NCBI GenBank assembly: GCA_009746045.1
Contig: RPFO01000156.1
Coordinates: forward strand, 4,357,091-4,421,090
DNA from: Mesostigma viride
Lineage: Eukaryota; Streptophyta; Mesostigmatophyceae; Mesostigmatales; Mesostigmataceae
Direction of reading: 5' to 3'
DNA: 64,000 nucleotides
Under the pieces are notes generated by a model. It made no database searches, was not told where the DNA came from, and worked only from the letters and a program-made list of their open reading frames with translations. This document shows, piece by piece, positions 63,480 to 64,000 of the stretch; the stretch's first letter is position 1, and every line of letters starts with the position of its first letter. The translations under genes and the position numbers were made by a program.

Positions 63480-64000
63480 GATTTGCGCAGCAACTCGTCA
63501 GCAGAGCTTGTGAGCTCCTGGTCCTTGCCGGCTGGAATGACCCAAGGCTGCTGGCTAGCAACCTTTATCCTCACACCAGGCCTACGACCCTCGATAGGCT
63601 CGCCACTCGTCGTGACGACCAAGGTTCGTGTGTGAAGACGCTCGTTGCCTCGTTGAGCCTCGAGCTATATGCAACCTCGTTCCATCCTTGTTCCTCGGTC
63701 ATGAGCAACGCTGGGCAACGCTACATTGCCAGAGCCTCGTATCGCTGCCTTGCATCCTCGTTGCAGGCAGCATACAGGAATCTCTGGCTATCCTGTGTCT
63801 AGGACAGCACAGGACCTGCCACAGTCCTGCAAGGACTTACATCCTTGCAGACCTGCTGGCTGGTTACTGGCTTCTACTAGCCACAGTACCGTTGAGCCCT
63901 CAGTACACTGTGTCCCAGTCACGTGAGAGTCCAGGCTAAGCCTGTGCAGGCACGGCCTGCCACGTGTCCTGTCCACTATGTCCTGAGTGTGCACCGCCCT
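63480..64000 (-). repeat. 5' LTR (partial, continues beyond window)
   Basis: Same sequence as 55741-56260, inner border at 63480. The primer-binding site should be in the 22 bases between 63479 and the ATG at 63457, but no clear tRNA complement was recognised. Confidence 0.8.

Larger units (their letters stand above)
55741..64000 (-). mobile_element. Ty1/copia-type LTR retrotransposon (5' LTR runs off the window)
   Basis: Direct repeats 55741 to about 56260 and 63480-64000 are near-identical over about 520 bp; I noticed one small difference (CAGACACTG against CAGTACACTG near 56160/63900). Between them on the minus strand: an extra ORF (63457-62321), gag (62266-60917), integrase, a retropepsin-like domain, RT and RNase H. 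The RNase H follows the RT and is copia-like (ADALTK). Region 56265-57329, downstream of pol, has no recognised coding content. The element is oriented minus, so the copy at 63480-64000 is the 5' LTR. Confidence 0.8.

Overview
The window reads as nuclear DNA of a GC-rich, intron-rich green-lineage alga (inferred, probably a chlorophyte). The reasons are spliceosomal GT-AG genes with many small exons, a plant-type J-domain/DUF3752 protein, a plant-like BRX1 C-terminus, introns swollen by minisatellites, and a dense load of LINE, copia and other retroelements. No prokaryotic operon, CRISPR array, rRNA or tRNA gene was recognised.

Layout. 1-1441: 3' part of an unrecognised spliced minus-strand gene. 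3180-4304: intact intronless PLP-dependent trans-sulfuration enzyme, actinobacterial-like. 5099-12.9 kb: retroelement nest: a hairpin/microsatellite element, an R2-type (restriction-like endonuclease) LINE remnant, L1-type LINE pieces, an ORF1-only 'half-LINE' and tiny retro-insertions. 13529-25970 (minus): 11-exon gene for a 638-aa J-domain + DUF3752/GPALPP nuclear protein. 25971-26783: shared divergent promoter region. 26784-35573 (plus): 8-exon BRX1 ribosome-biogenesis factor (299 aa). Both models were assembled from splice sites and close in frame. 35.7-49.5 kb: second retroelement nest with three more LINE/half-LINE copies, a Penelope/LINE-like RT fragment, an LTR with gag start and three or four hairpin/microsatellite elements. 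49588-54769 (minus): probable 4-exon gene ending in a USP-like cysteine-peptidase module, with a coding repeat readable in three frames. 55741-64000 (minus): Ty1/copia-type LTR retrotransposon with near-identical LTRs, an extra ORF before gag, and a retropepsin-like domain after the integrase.

How it fits together. The two central genes act in nuclear RNA work (60S assembly; probable spliceosome/nuclear chaperone role) and share a promoter region. Their exons are ordinary, but nearly every intron carries a private tandem array (periods 12, 24, 36, 60) or a retroelement. The LINE family appears as ORF2-bearing copies and as ORF1-only copies that share a 3' stem-loop, which suggests mobilisation in trans. 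A separate family leaves insertions as short as 13 bp, always with the same terminus and flanked by target duplications.

Limits: everything is from reading the sequence; family assignments rest on remembered motifs, not database searches, and exon boundaries are not transcript-confirmed.
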